DNA from: Clostridium scatologenes
Lineage (GTDB): Bacteria > Bacillota > Clostridia > Clostridiales > Clostridiaceae
Length of the DNA: 64,000 bases
Reading direction: 5' to 3'
NCBI RefSeq assembly: GCF_000968375.1
Contig: NZ_CP009933.1
Span: 5,394,001-5,458,000 of the forward strand
Below, one piece after another: positions 8,085 to 16,589 of this stretch (the first letter of the stretch is position 1; the number at the start of each line of letters is the position of its first letter). The notes under the pieces were generated by a model. It was not told the DNA's origin. It was given only the letters and a program-made list of their open reading frames with translations, and did no database searches. The translations under genes were made by a program, and so were the position numbers.

Positions 8085-9119
8085 GTGTCTACAACAAGAC
8101 TTACACAGTTAACAAAAACTTCTGGATGAGCAGCTAAAATAGGGCCGGAGACCCTAGAAAAGATTTTAGGAAAGCTGCCAAAAATGGAAAGTGAAAATTT
8201 AATAGTTGGAATAGAAACTTCTGATGATGCAGCAGTATATAAATTAAATGATGAAATGGCAGTAATTCAAACTTTAGATTTTTTTACTCCAGTAGTAGAT
8301 GATCCTTATACTTTTGGACAGATAGCTGCGGCTAACTCATTAAGCGATGTATATGCTATGGGTGGGAAGCCAACAGTAGCTTTAAATATAGTTTGTTTTC
8401 CTACTTGCATATCTATAGATATTTTAGGAGAAATACTTAGAGGTGGAGCGGATAAGGTATTAGAATCAGGTGCAGTTGTAGTAGGAGGTCATACTGTAGA
8501 AGATAGTGAACCTAAGTATGGATTATCTGTTATGGGACTTGTTCATCCAGATAAAATTCTTAAAAATTATGGATCAAGAGTAGGAGATGTAGTTATAATA
8601 ACAAAACCATTAGGAATAGGCATAATAAATACTGCCATAAAAGGAGAAGTAGCATCAAAGGAAGCTTACAACAAGGCAGTTAAAGTTATGTCAACTTTAA
8701 ATAAGTATGCAGGAGAAATTGTAGCAAAGTATAATTTAAGTGCTTGTACAGATATAACAGGCTTTGGCATCATGGGACATGGATATGAAATGGCTTCTTC
8801 TTCAGAGGTTACTTTAAAAATTTATTCAGATAGAATACCTTATATAGAAGAAGCAAAGGAATATGCAGAAATGGGTTTAGTGCCTGCAGGCTCATATAAC
8901 AATAGAAATTATATAAATGGGAAATATGAATTAAAAAATATACCTGAATGGATGAAAGATATATTGTTTGATCCTCAAACATCAGGTGGACTTTTAATTA
9001 CATGCTCTAAGGAAGAAGGAGAAAAAATCATGAAAGAACTTCTTACTTTGGAAATGCCATCAGCTGTTATTGGAGAAGTTATAGAGCAGCAGGGTGAAAA
9101 TTATATAATAGTTGAATAA
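8085..9119 (+). CDS. selD: Selenide, water dikinase containing selenocysteine
   Basis: SelD makes selenophosphate from selenide and ATP. The true reading frame starts at GTG 8085, 9 nt after TAGGAGGTG, and runs MSTTRLTQLTKTSG-U-AAKIGPETLEKIL. In-frame TGA 8127-8129 lies exactly where other SelD proteins have the catalytic Cys or Sec, followed by the conserved Lys of UAAK. A gene call that treats TGA as stop starts at 8184 and loses 33 residues. The remaining sequence contains the AIR-synthase-like ATPase fold (GIETSDDAAVY, GGHTVEDSEPKYG, DPQTSGGLL). The stem-loop right after the TGA, and selA, selB and tRNA-Sec just downstream, support decoding as Sec. Confidence 0.95.
8130..8178 (+). promoter_or_regulatory. 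Bacterial SECIS element of selD
   Basis: Immediately 3' of the TGA a hairpin can form: GCAGCT (8130-8135) with AGCTGC (8173-8178), AAAAT with ATTTT, and an apical AGGG/CCCT stem with a 7-nt loop CCGGAGA. Bacterial SECIS elements sit directly downstream of the Sec codon and are bound by the C-terminal winged helices of SelB, which is encoded 2.4 kb downstream. Confidence 0.85.
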
Positions 9120-9144
9120 GTAAATACATAAGAGGTGATATTAG

Positions 9145-10527
9145 TTGGAAAAAAAAGATTTATTAAGAAAATTACCTAAAATGGATGAGCTTTTAAAAGA
9201 AGACATAGTGATGGATAGATTAAATGATACCATGAGAACATTAGTTATAGATTCACTAAGGTCTTCTATAGATGAATATAGAGAGAGTATATTAAAAGAT
9301 AAAATAAATGACTTTGAAAAAGAAGATATATTATCAAAGTTTCAAGAGATTTTAGAAAATAGTAAAGAACCAAACCTTAAAAGAGTAATAAATGCTACAG
9401 GAGTAGTTATACATACTAATTTAGGAAGATCAATACTTTCTAAAGAAGCTGTAGAAAACGTTATATCAGTAGCAGCAAATTACAATAACCTAGAATATGA
9501 TCTAAAAAAAGGTCAAAGAGGTTCCAGATATAGTCATGTAGAGGAACTCATAAAAAAAGTAACAGGTGCAGAAGCAGCTCTAGTTGTAAATAATAATGCA
9601 GCAGCTGTAATGCTGGTTTTAAATACGTTATGTAAGGATAAGGAAGCCATAGTTTCTCGTGGCCAACTTGTAGAAATAGGAGGGTCTTTTAGAGTTCCAG
9701 ATGTAATGACTTTTAGTGGTGCCAGCCTTGTGGAAGTTGGAACTACAAATAGAACTCATTTATATGATTATGAAAATAATATAAATGAAAATACAGGAGT
9801 TTTACTTAAGGTTCATACATCAAATTTTAAAATACTTGGATTTACAGAGGACGTTTCATTAGAAGAATTAGTAGCACTTGGAAAAGATAAGTCTATACCT
9901 GTAATTGAAGATATAGGTAGTGGAACTTTAGTTGATTTTTCAAAATATAATTTTGTATATGAACCTACAGTTCAGGAAAGTATACGAAGAGGTGTAGATG
10001 TAGTTACCTTCAGTGGAGATAAAATGCTTGGAGGACCTCAGGCAGGAATAATTGTAGGAAAAAAAGAATTTGTAAATAAGATGAAGAAAAATCAACTTAC
10101 CAGGGCACTAAGAATAGACAAAATGACATTAGCTGCTTTAGAGGGTACCATCAAATATTATTTAGATGAAAAAGAAGCAATAGAAAAAATACCTACTCTT
10201 CATATGATATTAAGTAGTAAAGATGAGCATAAAAAAAGAGCCTATTCACTAAAAAGAAAACTTCAAAATAAAAACAAGGAATTTAAATTTTATGTAGAAG
10301 AAGATTATTCTATGGTAGGTGGAGGATCTATGCCTATAGAAAAAATTCCAACCTATGTTATAAAGGTTAAAAGTAATAAATACAAACCTGAAGAATTGGA
10401 AGTTATGTTAAGAAAAAATAAGGTTCCAATAATAGTAAGGGTATCTAATGATGAAGTTATTATGGATGTAAGAACTATGTTTGATGAAGATTTTAATACT
10501 GTTGCTGAAACATTTAGTAACTTCTAA
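9145..10527 (+). CDS. selA: L-seryl-tRNA(Sec) selenium transferase
   Basis: The 460-residue PLP enzyme converts Ser-tRNA(Sec) to Sec-tRNA(Sec) with selenophosphate. It shows RVINATGVVIHTNLGRS, EAALVVNNNAAAVML, and the PLP lysine in FSGDKMLGGPQAG (about residue 293). The start is TTG at 9145 with AGAGGTG upstream. It follows selD by 25 nt and precedes selB by 42 nt, so selDAB is one operon. Confidence 0.97.
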   Translation: MEKKDLLRKLPKMDELLKEDIVMDRLNDTMRTLVIDSLRSSIDEYRESILKDKINDFEKEDILSKFQEILENSKEPNLKRVINATGVVIHTNLGRSILSKEAVENVISVAANYNNLEYDLKKGQRGSRYSHVEELIKKVTGAEAALVVNNNAAAVMLVLNTLCKDKEAIVSRGQLVEIGGSFRVPDVMTFSGASLVEVGTTNRTHLYDYENNINENTGVLLKVHTSNFKILGFTEDVSLEELVALGKDKSIPVIEDIGSGTLVDFSKYNFVYEPTVQESIRRGVDVVTFSGDKMLGGPQAGIIVGKKEFVNKMKKNQLTRALRIDKMTLAALEGTIKYYLDEKEAIEKIPTLHMILSSKDEHKKRAYSLKRKLQNKNKEFKFYVEEDYSMVGGGSMPIEKIPTYVIKVKSNKYKPEELEVMLRKNKVPIIVRVSNDEVIMDVRTMFDEDFNTVAETFSNF

Positions 10528-10569
10528 ACAAATTGGAAAACATACTTATAACAGAAAGGATGTGAACTT

Positions 10570-12474
10570 ATGAAGCATATTATAATAGGTACAGCAGGCC
10601 ATATAGATCATGGTAAAACAACTCTTATAAAGGCTTTGACGGGAAGAGAAACGGATACTTTAAGAGAAGAAAAGGAAAGAGGTATATCCATAAATTTAGG
10701 ATTCACGTTTTTTGATTTACCTTCAGGAAGAAGAGCAGGTATTATAGATGTTCCAGGTCATGAAAAATTTATAAAAAATATGCTGGCTGGTGTAAGCGGT
10801 ATAGATATAGTAATAATGGTAATTGCAGCAGATGAAGGTATAATGCCTCAAACAAGGGAACATTTTGAAATACTTCAACTTTTAAATATAAAAAGAGGGC
10901 TAATTGCACTTACAAAATCAGATTTAGTAGATGAAGAATGGATTTCTATGATTAAAGAGGATATAAAAGAAGAATTTAAAGGTACATTTTTGGAAAATGC
11001 ACCTATACATACAGTTTCTTCTAAAACAAAAGTTGGATTGGATTCATTAATAAAGGATGTAGATGAACTTACAGAAGAAGTTGATGCAAAGGATACTCAA
11101 GGACATTTTAGACTCCCTGTGGATAGAGTTTTTTCAGTAAGTGGATTTGGAACTATAGTTACAGGTACCGTGATTAGTGGAATGATCAAAGAGGGGGAAA
11201 ATATAGAAATTTATCCTTCTAAGGAAGTATCAAAGGTAAGGGGAATTCAAGTACATGATAAATCCGTAAAAACAGCAGAAGCAGGACAAAGATGTGCCAT
11301 AAATATAGCTAATATAAAAACTAGTGCTGTAAAAAGAGGAGATGTAATTGCTGCTGCAAATTTAATGGAACCTTCCCTTATGATAGATTGTAAGCTGTAC
11401 TATTTAAAAAGTGCATCCAGGCCTTTAGAAAATAGACAGAGGGTTAGAGTTTATCATGGAACTAGTGAGATAATATGTAGAGTTGTGATATTGGATAAGG
11501 AAGAGTTAAATCAAGGAGAAGAAGCTTATGTTCAATTAAGATTGGAGAAGCCTTTAACAGCTCAAAGAAATGATAGATTTGTAATAAGAAGTTATTCTCC
11601 AATGTATACCATAGGCGGTGGGTCTATAATAGATCCTTTAGCTAAAAAAGCAAAAAGATTTGATAAAAAGTACTTGGAAGAATTAAAGGTAAAAGAAAGC
11701 GGTAAAACTGAAAATATAATTGAAAACAATGTTAAAAAGTTAAGTGATCAGTATCCTAAGGTTTCTGATATACTTAAAGCTTTAGGGAAAAATGAAGAAC
11801 AGATTGGAGAAAAACTCCAGCTGCTTGTAGATGAAAATAAAATATTAAGATTTGATACAGGAGATAAAGCTGTATATGTTCACAAAGAGTATATAGGTAA
11901 TAAAGTAAATATCATGTGTGATTTATTAGAAAAATTCCACAAAGAAAATCCTTTAAAATGGGGAATATCTAAAGAAGAAATAAAAAACAAAGTATTTAAA
12001 GGAATAAAACAAAAAATATATGATGAAATGTTGGATTTGTTTGTTAAGGATAATAAAATAAGCATACATGGCAGTTTTATTTCATTAGAAGGGTTCGCTA
12101 TAAAATATACTAAGGAGCAGGAGAATACAAGGGATAACATTATAAAGGCATTTAAAGTTGCTAAATTTTCTCCTCCTAAGTATAGTGAACTAGAAGAAAA
12201 ACAAGAAGATAAGAAAAGCTTTAAAATAATATTTGATTCCTTATTAGATGAAGGTATTATAGTTAAAGTATCAGAGGATTGCTTATTCTTGAAAGAGGAT
12301 TATGATAAGGTTAAGGAACTTATAGTTAATTTTATAAACATCAATGGAAGTTTAACTTTAGCTCAGCTTAGAGACGAGCTTAATACAAGCAGAAAGTATG
12401 CTATGGCACTAATAGAACATTTTGATGGAATAAAATTGACCAAAAGAGTAGATGATAAGAGAGTACTTTATTAA
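10570..12474 (+). CDS. selB: Selenocysteine-specific elongation factor
   Basis: The 634-residue EF-Tu-like GTPase delivers Sec-tRNA(Sec) to the ribosome. The G1 motif GHIDHGKTT is near residue 10, DVPGHEKFI is G3 and TKSD is G4. Beta-barrel domains follow, then roughly 260 C-terminal residues of winged-helix repeats that bind SECIS RNA (for example LTLAQLRDELNTSRKYAMALIEHFD at the end, here only summarised by position 595-625). AAAGGATG precedes the ATG. It ends 338 nt before tRNA-Sec. Confidence 0.97.
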   Translation: MKHIIIGTAGHIDHGKTTLIKALTGRETDTLREEKERGISINLGFTFFDLPSGRRAGIIDVPGHEKFIKNMLAGVSGIDIVIMVIAADEGIMPQTREHFEILQLLNIKRGLIALTKSDLVDEEWISMIKEDIKEEFKGTFLENAPIHTVSSKTKVGLDSLIKDVDELTEEVDAKDTQGHFRLPVDRVFSVSGFGTIVTGTVISGMIKEGENIEIYPSKEVSKVRGIQVHDKSVKTAEAGQRCAINIANIKTSAVKRGDVIAAANLMEPSLMIDCKLYYLKSASRPLENRQRVRVYHGTSEIICRVVILDKEELNQGEEAYVQLRLEKPLTAQRNDRFVIRSYSPMYTIGGGSIIDPLAKKAKRFDKKYLEELKVKESGKTENIIENNVKKLSDQYPKVSDILKALGKNEEQIGEKLQLLVDENKILRFDTGDKAVYVHKEYIGNKVNIMCDLLEKFHKENPLKWGISKEEIKNKVFKGIKQKIYDEMLDLFVKDNKISIHGSFISLEGFAIKYTKEQENTRDNIIKAFKVAKFSPPKYSELEEKQEDKKSFKIIFDSLLDEGIIVKVSEDCLFLKEDYDKVKELIVNFININGSLTLAQLRDELNTSRKYAMALIEHFDGIKLTKRVDDKRVLY

Positions 12475-12650
12475 AGTTTGTTAAATTAAGAATTATAACT
12501 ATGCATTGGTTTTGTCAAAACAATTTTAATATTTTTTAAATAAAATTGTATTAACAGTCATATAATTCATAATTATATGTTGATAAAATATGCAGTTTAA
12601 AAAATTTTGAAAAAATATGCTTAAAAAGTAACAAACTATGTTGAAAAAAG

Positions 12651-12679
12651 TTGACATAAACAGAATCTTAATTTATAAT
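12651..12679 (+). promoter_or_regulatory. Consensus sigmaA promoter upstream of tRNA-Sec
   Basis: TTGACA (12651-12656) and TATAAT (12674-12679) are separated by exactly 17 bp. It lies in the 338-bp gap 12475-12812 between selB and tRNA-Sec and would start transcription about 130 nt ahead of the tRNA. Confidence 0.75.
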
Positions 12680-12727
12680 AACTAAGTGTAATGGATTGCA
12701 GTGCTAACTATTAAGATTTTTAATACG

Positions 12728-12756
12728 TTGCAATTTCATTTAAAACTTTGTATAAT
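12728..12756 (+). promoter_or_regulatory. selC: Second sigmaA promoter of tRNA-Sec
   Basis: TTGCAA (12728-12733) and TATAAT (12751-12756) are 17 bp apart, about 57 bp before the mature tRNA 5' end. This is the closer and more likely selC promoter. Confidence 0.7.
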
Positions 12757-12812
12757 ATAACAAGTTTTGATTCATAGTTTTAACTATAGTGAATTAAATG
12801 TGTTATTAATAA

Positions 12813-12909
12813 GGGAGTAGATAGGTGCTGGTGTGCCTGCCGGTCTTCAAAACCGTTCTGTCGTGCTAAGACCACGATAGGTGGGTTCGATTCCCACATA
12901 TTCCCGCCA
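12813..12909 (+). tRNA. selC: tRNA-Sec (anticodon TCA)
   Basis: The 97-nt tRNA has a GGGAGTAG 5' acceptor strand pairing with the ATATTCCC 3' strand, discriminator G and an encoded CCA. The anticodon loop is CTTCAAA (TCA at 12847-12849). A long variable arm GTTCTGTCGTGCTAAGACCA-type stem is present, with T arm GTGGG/CCCAC around TTCGATT. Length, long extra arm and the TCA anticodon identify tRNA-Sec. selD, selA and selB lie just upstream. Its 3' half is duplicated at 16088. Confidence 0.96.
12849..12909 (+). repeat. Probable attL: tRNA-Sec 3' half, direct repeat copy 1
   Basis: The segment from the anticodon loop to the CCA end recurs at 16088-16148 with four mismatches in 61 nt. The intact tRNA copy is here, as expected when a tyrosine-recombinase element integrates and restores the tRNA 3' end. 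Confidence 0.85.
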
Positions 12910-12921
12910 ATTGAAAGTTAT

Positions 12922-12969
12922 AACCTCTAAGTGTGTGATATCAATGCGTTACATAGTTTAGAGGTTTTT
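12922..12969 (+). terminator. Terminator downstream of tRNA-Sec
   Basis: AACCTCTAA (12922-12930) pairs with TTAGAGGTT (12958-12966) ahead of a T-run. It lies inside the proposed element, so it would replace the native terminator now displaced to 16159. Confidence 0.75.
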
Positions 12970-13055
12970 GTATTTGAGAAATTTTATTTGATTTTCCACA
13001 TTATTCCCACACAAGGAAATATAAAATTAAAGGAAACGAGTTTTTATATAATTAA

Positions 13056-13383
13056 TTACTAAAGTTTCGTACAAACGAAACTTTAGTAGTACTTTCAATT
13101 GTTGCTACTAGCAGTATAGCTTTTGAAAGTGTACAAGCTGTAGAAATTAATGTTGTGGTACAAATACTCAAAAGACAACATATGGCCAGAAAAGTTTAAA
13201 ATCAAATTCAACTAATTATTTTGTAATGATTCGACAAAAGCATATTATGTTGCATTGGCATTGCGTGAACATAATGGCATTGGATTGGAACGCATTAATA
13301 ATGGCGGAGTTCAGATTTTTAAATCAAATAGTACGGTCTGGAAATTTATCGCTGCTCAAGTAGCAGAGTATACTGCAGATTAA
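13056..13383 (+). pseudogene. Frameshifted remnant of a small secreted protein
   Basis: Three short reading segments in different frames join into one plausible protein. The first (13056 onward) resembles a signal peptide: KFRTNETLVVLSIVATSSIA followed by FESVQA. The second, near 13160-13215, reads TQKTTYGQKSLKSNSTNYFV. The third ends at stop 13381-13383 and reads AYYVALALREHNGIGLERIN then VWKFIAAQVAEYTAD. At least two frameshifts are needed, so it is not expressed as one protein. I do not recognise the family. Confidence 0.6.
13059..13086. repeat. Perfect 12-bp inverted repeat
   Basis: CTAAAGTTTCGT (13059-13070) and its complement ACGAAACTTTAG (13075-13086) are separated by ACAA. It overlaps the start of the pseudogene. 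It could be a decayed operator or recombination site, or simply part of the old coding region. Confidence 0.6.
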
Positions 13384-13390
13384 TAAAATA

Positions 13391-13441
13391 CACAGTAATA
13401 TATAGTTAAAAGCACATCTATTTTGATGTGCTTTTACTGTG
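13391..13441 (+). terminator. Terminator after the pseudogene
   Basis: AAAAGCACATC (13408-13418) pairs with GATGTGCTTTT (13425-13435), extended outside by CACAGTA/TACTGTG. The rest of the gap to 13769 shows nothing I can assign. Confidence 0.8.
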
Positions 13442-13769
13442 TAATAGTAGAAAATTAATGCGTACACATTTATATATATAAATAAGTATAAGTATGTATA
13501 AAAGTGACAGGCAAAATCTAAAGATACATAATCATTTCTAAAGGGGATGGTTATATTAAGTTGTAGTTGTAAATTATTATTCAAGTTATCTTATGTTATG
13601 CTTATAGTTGCTTAATTTGTCACATGAGAATAGTAGATATTTATTTAGAGTATGTATTATTGTAAGAAAAATTGAAAGATAGTACATACTAATAAGTTTT
13701 AATTGGAAAGATTAGTAGTATAGTCTTAATAATATCAAAAATAATTAAAATAAAAATGGGGATATTAGT

Positions 13770-14633
13770 GTGAAAATTAATACAATATTTAACAAGCAAA
13801 ATATAAAGAATGCAATTTTTGTGATAATAGGATGTTTAATATCTGCGATAGGTGTAAACATGTTTTTAGTAAATGCAAAACTATTTAGTGGAGGTGTGTC
13901 AGGTTTAGCAATCTTAATACAGTATGCATTTAAGTTTCCAGCAGGATATACTGTATTACTAGCTAATATACCTTTACTGATATTAAGTTATAAAAAATTA
14001 AACAAAAGGTTTACTATATACAGCATAATTGGAACTGTCTCATTATCAGTATTCTTATTGTTGACTAAAAATTTAAGTAGTATTGTTACAATACAAGATG
14101 CCATTCTATTTTGTGTATATGGAGGTGTATTAACTGGTGTAGGAGCAGGATTGGCATATTCAAACCATGGTTCAGAGGGTGGCATGAACATTATAATAAT
14201 ATTAGTTAAAAAGAAGTACGATAGTTTTGATGTGGGACAGTTGGGCTTTACTGTAAATTGCGCAATAGTATTTTTAGGAATGTTGCTAAATGGAATACCT
14301 ATAGCATTATACACACTAATGAGCATGTATATAGCAGCTACTATTACGGATAAGGTGATTCATGGTTTATCAAGAAAAAAGGTGCTGCTTATAATTACAG
14401 ACAAAGAGGATGAAGTTTGTGAGTATATAACAAATTCTAAGCACCACGGAGTTACCATCTTAAACGGTAAGGCGCTTACAGGCAAGGAAAGAAAAGTTAT
14501 ATATTGTATAGTGCATGTATCAAGATTACCAGCGTTTAAATATGCGGTACAGAAGATAGATGAAAATGCCTTGATTTCGATAATAGATGCTTCAGAAGTA
14601 GATGGTAAAGGATTTAATTCAAATATTTTATAA
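13770..14633 (+). CDS. YitT family membrane protein (DUF161/DUF2179)
   Basis: The 287-residue protein has five to six hydrophobic segments in residues 15-200, with conserved FLVNAKLFSGGVSGLAI and GTGAGLAYSNHGSEGG-like glycine-rich motifs. A soluble C-terminal DUF2179 domain follows (about 205-285, VLLIITDKEDEV, HVSRLPAF). YitT proteins are integral membrane proteins whose function is not established. It starts at GTG 13770 and is the only long intact gene inside the selC-bounded element. A weak hairpin follows at 14641-14671. Confidence 0.88.
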   Translation: MKINTIFNKQNIKNAIFVIIGCLISAIGVNMFLVNAKLFSGGVSGLAILIQYAFKFPAGYTVLLANIPLLILSYKKLNKRFTIYSIIGTVSLSVFLLLTKNLSSIVTIQDAILFCVYGGVLTGVGAGLAYSNHGSEGGMNIIIILVKKKYDSFDVGQLGFTVNCAIVFLGMLLNGIPIALYTLMSMYIAATITDKVIHGLSRKKVLLIITDKEDEVCEYITNSKHHGVTILNGKALTGKERKVIYCIVHVSRLPAFKYAVQKIDENALISIIDASEVDGKGFNSNIL

Positions 14634-14821
14634 CAAACAATGAAAAAGCTATACCTTTTGCAATAGTTTTTTATGTCATATTGGAAAGATAAACCCTATT
14701 TATTGTAAAGTTACGATAGATAAACGTTCTTCTTATATTTATAACATAACTTTATCATAATAATTAATATATAAATTATAAAAGCAGATAGAATAATATT
14801 AAGAAGAAAGAAGGTATATTT

Positions 14822-15022
14822 ATGAATTCACTCCAAAGTATAAATTTTGATGCTAAGAGGTGTGGTGCATGTATTTTTTGGCAAGGTGAAAGAATTATAT
14901 GCAAGTGTGAAGTAAAATATGATGAAAGTTCTGTAGGTAAATGTAATAATCCAGATTCTCCTGCTTATGGTCGTGGAATGCCAGTTGTTTTGAGTTGTTT
15001 TAGTAAAAAGGACATTAAATAA
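14822..15022 (+). CDS. Small cysteine-containing protein of unknown function
   Basis: The 66-residue ORF has an AAGAAGG-type site and ATG at 14822. Cys residues at about 14, 17, 26, 28, 40 and 59, including CGAC and CKC, suggest a small metal- or Fe-S-binding fold. The tail YGRGMPVVLSCF is reminiscent of high-potential-type or zinc-ribbon minis, but I cannot name a family. A terminator follows at 15117, which supports a real transcription unit. Confidence 0.6.
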   Translation: MNSLQSINFDAKRCGACIFWQGERIICKCEVKYDESSVGKCNNPDSPAYGRGMPVVLSCFSKKDIK

Positions 15023-15116
15023 TTATATTATTTAATCTAGTATATTTTTTTGTAAAATACATTAGAAAATCAATATAACAAATTTATATCGAAAAATTAA
15101 AAAATGAAAATAAACT

Positions 15117-15147
15117 TTAAGGCACTCAACTATGAGTGTCTTTTAAA
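15117..15147 (+). terminator. Terminator after the Cys-rich gene
   Basis: AAGGCACTC (15119-15127) pairs with GAGTGTCTT (15134-15142), one G-T wobble, followed by TTT. Confidence 0.75.
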
Positions 15148-15212
15148 TTTAAATTAAATGGAGAAATATATTATAAAAAATATTAAATGTATTAAATGAA
15201 ATTAAAAATTAG

Positions 15213-15338
15213 GTATTATCATTTAAAACTGGTAATAAAGTATTATGTTACTGTGGAAGTTCAGGTTACAACGACGAAGGCATTTGTAATATATCCATTA
15301 GTCAATTAGTGGAAAATTATATTCTATTTAATGACTAA
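15213..15338 (+). other. Open fragment with Cys motif, likely gene debris in a 1.5-kb gap
   Basis: A 41-codon open stretch without a start codon reads VLSFKTGNKVLCYCGSSGYN and stops at 15336. Further short open pieces at 15650-15732 (with KETVATKIVSISVANGLQRA) and 15980-16066 (VATTTVPIFVSGMTPYKDWK) share a VAT start. No frame is long enough for a gene. The gap 15148-16087 therefore looks like decayed element DNA. Confidence 0.4.
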
Positions 15339-15727
15339 GTTTCACAGATTCATGATTATCAATATTATCAAAACATGTAAGCATTAAATCATTTAGTTTA
15401 TTAAGATCAGTATAGATCAATTTATGTAGCAAATTCTTTAAATGATGAATACTTCATAGTATTACAAATAGTTTTAGAAAATTTTGTACATTTTCTGCAT
15501 AAAAACATGAATGACCTTGCTTTTTATATTTATTGAAAAGTAATTATAAAGATAAAATGCAATAAATTGTAAATAAACTATTGATTTTGAAAACTGTTTT
15601 CATTATAATAAAATTAGCTAACGAGCATAAAAGATAATTGAGGGGAATGTTGTTTTAAAAGAAACTGTAGCAACAAAAATCGTTTCAATCTCTGTTGCTA
15701 ACGGATTGCAAAGAGCATTTATAATAA

Positions 15728-15779
15728 CGTATCCTTAACCGTATCCATAAAATACAGTATGGATACGGTTAAGGATACG
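15728..15779. repeat. Perfect palindrome with 21-bp arms made of GTATCC units
   Basis: The left arm 15728-15748 and right arm 15759-15779 are exact reverse complements with a 10-nt spacer. Each arm holds two GTATCC (or GGATAC) units 13 bp apart. More units occur at 15813, 15922 and 15931. It sits inside the decayed element. Iteron-like repeats or a repressor/replication operator are possible. Confidence 0.8.
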
Positions 15780-16087
15780 GCTGAAAGTTAGTAAATATAA
15801 GGGATTAGCTTTAGCGTATCCTATATATCCTTATTATTGTATAGAGATATGTGAAATATAGAAATACATATATATACATGATATATATATATATGACCAT
15901 ATAAGTAAAACAAGCTATTAAGGATACTATGGATACATTTGATATAAGGAATTATCACAATTATATTTTTTAAATAGAGTAGCAACAACAACCGTTCCGA
16001 TTTTTGTAAGTGGTATGACCCCTTATAAAGATTGGAAGTTAGCTGACAATCTCTGTTACCAATAAAACAAGCAATATAATACACGTT

Positions 16088-16148
16088 AAAACCGTTCTGT
16101 CGTGCTAAGACCACGATAGGTTGGTTCGATTCTCACATATTGCCGCAA
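16088..16148 (+). repeat. Probable attR: degenerate copy of tRNA-Sec 3' half
   Basis: 61 nt match tRNA-Sec 12849-12909 with four mismatches. Two of them break or weaken T-arm pairs, and the CCA end is lost (CAA). No 5' half is present, so it is not a tRNA gene. Confidence 0.85.
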
Positions 16149-16158
16149 AAGTGATATC

Positions 16159-16199
16159 AAGCATTGAGAGGATTTATATAATTTTCTCAATGCTTTTTT
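16159..16199 (+). terminator. Terminator, probably the displaced original selC terminator
   Basis: AAGCATTGAGA (16159-16169) pairs with TCTCAATGCTT (16185-16195) followed by T residues. It follows the degenerate tRNA copy at the same distance as expected for the native gene. The rest of the gap to 16589 contains only a tiny MKTICT reading at 16434 and no clear element. Confidence 0.8.
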
Positions 16200-16589
16200 A
16201 TTATATAGGAATTTTCTATTTTTGGCCTTTGCTTAAATCAGTTTTATTCTTCTCAGGAGGTTGTGATTACTACCTAGTCTATATCCTGATTTTATAAATT
16301 ATGGGTGTGCTAGTGAAAAACAATTTACTGAATTATTGTTGTAGTAATATTACAAGTATACTATAATTTTCATATATATAGTTGAAATTTGTAAGATAAA
16401 GTATAATAAAATGTAAAATAGGAGAGATACAAATGAAAACAATATGTACTTAATCAATATTAAATCTTCTTAAAAAGTATTTTAAACAATCATGCAACAA
16501 AAAACTTGAAAAATCATAGTAACTGATATAGTTGCAAAAAGTGGCGCAAGTAGTAAGTATTGATAAACTGATTTATATTGGAGGAGATT

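Larger units (their letters stand above)
12849..16148 (+). mobile_element. Decayed integrative element in tRNA-Sec
   Basis: A 3.3-kb segment is bounded by direct repeats of the tRNA-Sec 3' half. Inside are a YitT-family gene, a small Cys-rich gene, a multiply frameshifted pseudogene, a 21-bp-arm palindrome and otherwise A/T-rich non-coding debris. No integrase or relaxase gene is intact, so the element is defective or reduced. selC is a well-known integration hotspot in other bacteria. The original tRNA terminator probably remains beyond the right repeat at 16159. Confidence 0.7.

Noticed and set aside
8184..9119. SelD starting at the ATG at 8184
   Set aside because: This omits the catalytic region; an in-frame TGA with a SECIS-like hairpin and a good upstream ribosome-binding site shows the true start is 8085.
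15821..16114. 97-residue minus-strand ORF across the attR copy
   Set aside because: It runs over the tRNA remnant and A/T-rich repeats, lacks a ribosome-binding site and has low-complexity Ile/Tyr content.
16088..16148. Second tRNA-Sec gene
   Set aside because: Only the 3' half is present, the T arm is damaged and the CCA end is lost, so it is an attachment-site copy.
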